DNA from: Dioscorea cayenensis subsp. rotundata
Taxonomy: Eukaryota > Streptophyta > Magnoliopsida > Dioscoreales > Dioscoreaceae
Assembly (NCBI RefSeq): GCF_009730915.1
Contig: NC_052484.1
Location: 1,612,001-1,676,000, forward strand
Length of the DNA stretch: 64,000 nucleotides
Direction: 5' to 3'
A program made the position numbers and the translations under genes. The notes beneath the pieces were generated by a model, which saw only the letters and a program-made list of their open reading frames with translations, did not search any database and was not told the origin of the DNA. Shown piece by piece: positions 59,756 to 64,000 of the stretch. Every line of letters starts with the position of its first letter. Positions within the stretch are counted from its first letter, which is position 1.

Positions 59756-62619
59756 ACTATTATGGTTATTTTATAACACATTTCAATTATTTAAATTGTC
59801 TTGTTGAAAGCTATGGAGTGTAATATAATTTATATATTTAAAATTTTAATGAGAACTTTCATATATTATTCATGTCCATGTCTCACAAATGTCTCAGTTT
59901 TTTATGTATTATTTTTCTATATCTTTATTTTAATACAACGTTTTAACACAAAAATATATAAAACTTATTTCGTATATATATATATATATACTTATGTGCA
60001 TTGAAAGATGTCAAGTATAACATAAATATGTTTAAAATTTTAATGAGGTATTAGAGAACCTTCATGTACTAATGTCACCGTCTCTGAAGTATTGTTAGGT
60101 ATTATTGTCTGTTTTCCCATATTCTTGTTTGAATATTACATTCTAATATAAAAAAATATGTGAAACTTAAGTTCATTATTCTTTAAAAGAGTTTCAATTA
60201 GTTTATTTTTTTCTTTTTTTTTCTTGGCCATAATTGGCATATTCTTTTTTTTAAACCGATCTTAGCAGTGATGACTATGAGGAACTTTTCTTTTGTCATT
60301 AATGCATGTGATTCATCAACTTTAATTAAAAAAATTGTGGACCATAATTTTCAAGATCTTCAAGTCATGTTCTACGTTGAAGTTTTTATTTGTCATTCAT
60401 AGTTAGGCAGAATTCACCTAAACGCAATGAATATTTTATGCATGCACTCGTGAAACTATCTTAGAAAAATTTTTTTGACAATCAAGTTAATTATAAATAT
60501 CAATTATTGTTCATTTGATTTCGATTGCTTAGCTTTTTCTAACGCATGAGCATTTTTGTCAAAACGGTATGTTCAAAGTCATTGTTTATCATATATGATA
60601 ATTAGTATAAATTAATAAATATTTTACATTATAGTATTTGTCTCTCAAACTTTTATCTATTAATCATAAAGTTTTAATTTGCTTTTGATTATAATAATTT
60701 TAACGTGACTTGTACTCAATCAATATTGTCCAAAGTTTCAATGTAGTTAGATAACTTTAGTCAATCTTGCATGGGTGGTAGGTAACTCATTATAAAATTC
60801 AAATTTTCAATCTACTTTAAACCACTAACGATATATATATCTATATAATCACTTATTATTTCTTTAGAAAACTTAATTTCAAAAAAAAAAAAAACTCTCT
60901 ATATAAATAACCATTAAATTTATTAATCTTTCCACCATTTTTCAATGTGATAATTAACACACTTAATTAATTACATCATAAACTTAATTATTGATCAATC
61001 TTGTCAAATGAATTACCTAGCTATCAATTAAATTATTTAATGGTTTCTCTTCATATTAATTAATAACCCAAAATTTTCCACTCTTTACCAAACAATTAAT
61101 TTCAATAGTGTATGGATTCCAATTAAGCAAACTCTTAGAACTAATACTAAGTCAATGCTTTGAACTAGTCCTTTAATGAATGGTAGCTGTCTTCAATCAA
61201 AGAAGAAAGAAGGCTACAATTGCAAAGTCTTAATCTTGACAAGTTAGTGTTATTCTTAATGACATTTTGTACTTTATAGCTGTGAACCACATATTCCAGT
61301 TTAAATTGTAATTGCATTGATGTTGATGTTGAGTTTATAATTAATTAATTAATTAATAACTTGATATTTAATATACACACACACATATAATTTTATTATT
61401 CATAAGTGTACAAGTAATGAATTTTAGAAAGAAACTTATATTGATGATCACTAAAAAAGAATGGCCACTTTAAATATTTAAATATATGACATAATAATGA
61501 AGCTCAAGGTTTGCTAGGAATATTTTATCTTAATTTGAACCATCTGAATTCATAATAGAAATGAAACTTAGTTTTGGTAAGTTAGTTAGTTCCTATACAT
61601 ATATTTATTAGGTTTGGTGATGGCTGTTTTAGACTATCATCTTAATTTGGATTTTATATTATAAATAATATGAAAGCTTGTTTATTATTCAGAAATAATT
61701 AGTCTATTTTAGCTTAAGCTGTGATTATTATAGTTGAATATAAACTAATTTAATAAATGACAGAAAAAATATTACTATCTTGATAAGTACTATAAATAAT
61801 GTATAAGCTCGATATGCATTTATACTAATTATATTGTTTGTTGACTCTACTATCCTAATTAAAGCTCTAACTTAAAAATAGTACCGATAACAATAAACTA
61901 CTTATGTCGTATATAGATAACACTAATAAGTACACTTATAAAAGATGATATTTTTTTCCGTCACTTAATTAATAAGCCTAATAACAAAACATCATCTTTG
62001 TACTATGATTTTTTCCAAAAAAAAAAAAAGAACTATTTATTGTTTATAAAAATTTCTTCCATCTCTAAATGTTGTGAAGCACTAATTGATCCACATCTTC
62101 AAAAAACACTTTTGCATGCACACAAACCATACAAATTTATATGTTACCTAAAGCTAAGAAGGACACCCACAAAAAAAAAATAAAAAAAAATAAAAAATTA
62201 AATGAACAAAAAGAAAAACAAGTAAAAACAAAGCTAAGAGATGTTTGGTAGATGTCACATTAACAGAACAAACCAATCTTTTTATGATGATGATGATCAT
62301 GAGAAAGGAAAAACAAAAGAAAGAGTGAGAAAGAAGAAGTTGTAGATGAGTTATTATTGATTAGATTAGATGGTTTGTAGGGACCCATCCACAAAGGCAT
62401 AGAGAATGACCTTTGTTCTAAGTCTTTGTGGCACTTAGGCTTGAGATAAAAGACAAACCAAAGAGAGTTGTGACTGATTGAAATCAGACAGCCTATCTTT
62501 TGACTTCATTCCCATCATCTCTCTTTCTCTCTTTCTCTATATCTTGTTTTCTTAGTTATATAGAAACATATAAGGTTTGTTTAAGGGAGGAGTTGAGAAG
62601 GTGGAGGTGAGGAAAAAAC
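56948..62619. other. AT-rich intergenic DNA and MYB promoter
   Basis: No gene or element is seen in 56948-62200. (TA)n tracts occur at about 59447-59467, 59727-59751 and 59974-59991. 62200-62619 is the presumed MYB promoter and leader, with CT-rich 'ctctctttctctctttctct' at 62517 and 'agttatatagaaacatataagg' near 62554. Confidence 0.5.
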
Positions 62620-62791
62620 ATGGGAAGGACACCATGTTGTGATAAGGCAAATGTGAAGAAGGGACCATGGTCTCCAGAGGAAGATAACAAGCTCAAGGAG
62701 TTCATTGAAAAGTATGGCACTGGTGGCAATTGGATTGCTCTACCTCACAAAGCTGGTTTGTTTTCTTAACTTCTTCCCTTCCTTCTTTTTC

Positions 62792-62826
<35 letters not shown>

Positions 62827-63252
62827 AGAGTGTGAGAGAGAATGATAAGGTTAGTTTTGGGTTATGGGTTTCTTTCCAAAGTCTTCTTTGTATATCTTAT
62901 CTTAATATATAAATTAAAGTTTATGATAAGATATAGGGAGAATGGTAAAGTACTGTACGTGTGTATATATATATACATGTTCTTTCTTTCCTTTTTTTCT
63001 TGTGATGTTCTTGTCAAAGAGTGTTGGGAGAGAATGATAGTATATATTTATATATATATCTACTTGTTCATTTTCTTTGCTTCTTTTCTTGTTATGTTCT
63101 TGTCAACGATTGTGAGAGAAAGAGAGAATGGTAAGATTAGTTAATTTAGAAATATGGGTTTCTTTCCTAAGTTTTCTTTGTGTACCTTATCTCAATATAT
63201 AAATTAGTGTTTATCAAGAGCCATAGAGCTAGAGAATGGTAGTGTACAATGT

Positions 63253-63296
<44 letters not shown>

Positions 63297-64000
63297 ACTA
63301 ATTCATTCCTTCTCTTCTTCTTTTCCTCTTATGTTCTTGACTTTGCATGAATCTCAGAGAGAGAGCTAATTTTTAGTGTTATATTTTGTCATTGTATTCT
63401 TATCTTTTTTGGTGGCTAGCTGCATGAAGGAAAGGTAGTATTTATCATTAAGGTTCCATAAAAAGAAACAATAAAAAGAGAGAATAAATGGTATTAATTA
63501 TACATGCACACAACTTTCTTTTAATTAAGTACTATAGTATATATATAATATTGGATGATTTTTAGGATTGAGAAGGTGCGGCAAGAGTTGCAGATTGAGA
63601 TGGCTAAATTATCTCAGACCAAACATTAAACATGGTGAGTTCTCTCCTGATGAAGACATGATCATTTGCAACCTCTTTGCCAACATTGGAAGCAGGTAAG
63701 TCTATATATATACATATATAAAATATAATTAGTATATTATTAATTCATTAATGAGTTAAGAAATATATTTTGCATTCTTTTGAAGGTGGTCTGTGATAGC
63801 AGCACAACTTCCAGGAAGAACAGACAATGATATAAAGAATTATTGGAACACAAAGCTCAAGAAGAGAGTTCTTGGAATCACTAGCACTACAACTACTTCT
63901 TCTTCATCTCATGAGAGAATTAATAAACCTCCCATTCAAATGTCTTCATCTTCATCTTCATCTTTAAACACATCAACAGTATTTCAAACTGCATCACTGC
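62620..64000 (+). CDS. R2R3-MYB transcription factor (RAX/MYB36 subgroup), 3' end beyond window
   Basis: Nuclear DNA-binding regulator. Exons: 62620-62755 (45 codons plus 1), 63566-63695 (130 bp, the canonical second-exon length of plant R2R3-MYBs) and 63786 onward. The start is [23 protein letters not shown]2 has [19 protein letters not shown]3 has the usual Phe in place of the first Trp (GEFSPDED) and ends with [19 protein letters not shown]. The 'GTGGNWI' block and KANVKKGPW start are typical of subgroup 14 (RAX, MYB36, MYB68), which acts in axillary meristem initiation and root endodermis. The C-terminal part begins with Thr/Ser-rich sequence and is cut by the window edge. Which member it is cannot be told without the C-terminus. 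Confidence 0.93.
62795..63360 (+). repeat. Imperfect tandem repeats with GT and TA microsatellites in MYB intron 1
   Basis: Units share 'gagagagaatg.taag.ttag', 'atgggtttctttcc.aag', 'tatc.caatatataaatta' and 'ttcttgtnatgttcttgtcaa'. Copies start near 62825 and 63108, with a partial one near 63016. (GT)n lies at 62797-62824 and (TA)n at 63260-63292. Confidence 0.75.

Overview
The window is plant nuclear DNA: AT-rich, with spliced genes and dense nested transposable elements. Most likely it comes from a monocot close to yam (Dioscorea). The reason is a decayed geminivirus fragment (C-terminal Rep plus REn) at 28.2-29.1 kb; endogenous geminivirus sequences of this kind are known from yam genomes. 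The genus is inference; the other statements rest on the sequence.

0-36.5 kb is a tandem array of three sterol C4-methyl oxidase genes (SMO1 type), all on the minus strand: copy A (1761-2959, 3' exons beyond the window edge), copy B (12339-15475) and copy C (33236-36117). The exons, splice sites, TATA boxes and long flanks are collinear, so the duplicated unit was much larger than the gene. The paralogous flanks serve as empty sites for dating insertions. They show a solo LTR, MITEs of MULE, Stowaway and Harbinger type, a MULE with transposase remnant, and a deleted Ty1/copia element that itself carries a 3.66-kb gypsy-like solo LTR. A flank block (R1+R2) is directly repeated on either side of the geminivirus remnant.

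36.5-40.7 kb holds tandem repeats only. 40.7-44.0 kb is an LDL1-type histone H3 demethylase gene (minus). 45.3-51.5 kb is a mitochondrial porin (VDAC) gene (minus) with six coding exons, a GC-AG intron, a tRNA-derived SINE in intron 5 and a long 5'UTR intron. 53.7-54.4 kb is a small three-exon gene for an RPA-like OB-fold protein (minus). Just upstream of it is a Pack-MULE-like element (54551-56938) with a 9-bp target duplication and two copies of a captured gene fragment. 57-62.6 kb shows no gene. An R2R3-MYB gene of the RAX/MYB36 group starts at 62620 (plus) and runs off the right edge.

A technical pattern matters for every reading here. All frame breaks found in the three SMO1 copies and in LDL1 (14 sites) are extra bases in homopolymer runs, never losses. 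Removing the surplus gives exact whole-codon lengths. VDAC, OB-fold and MYB exons are clean. Consensus over-calling is therefore at least as likely as pseudogenisation. One 1000-base gap lies at 26307-27306.
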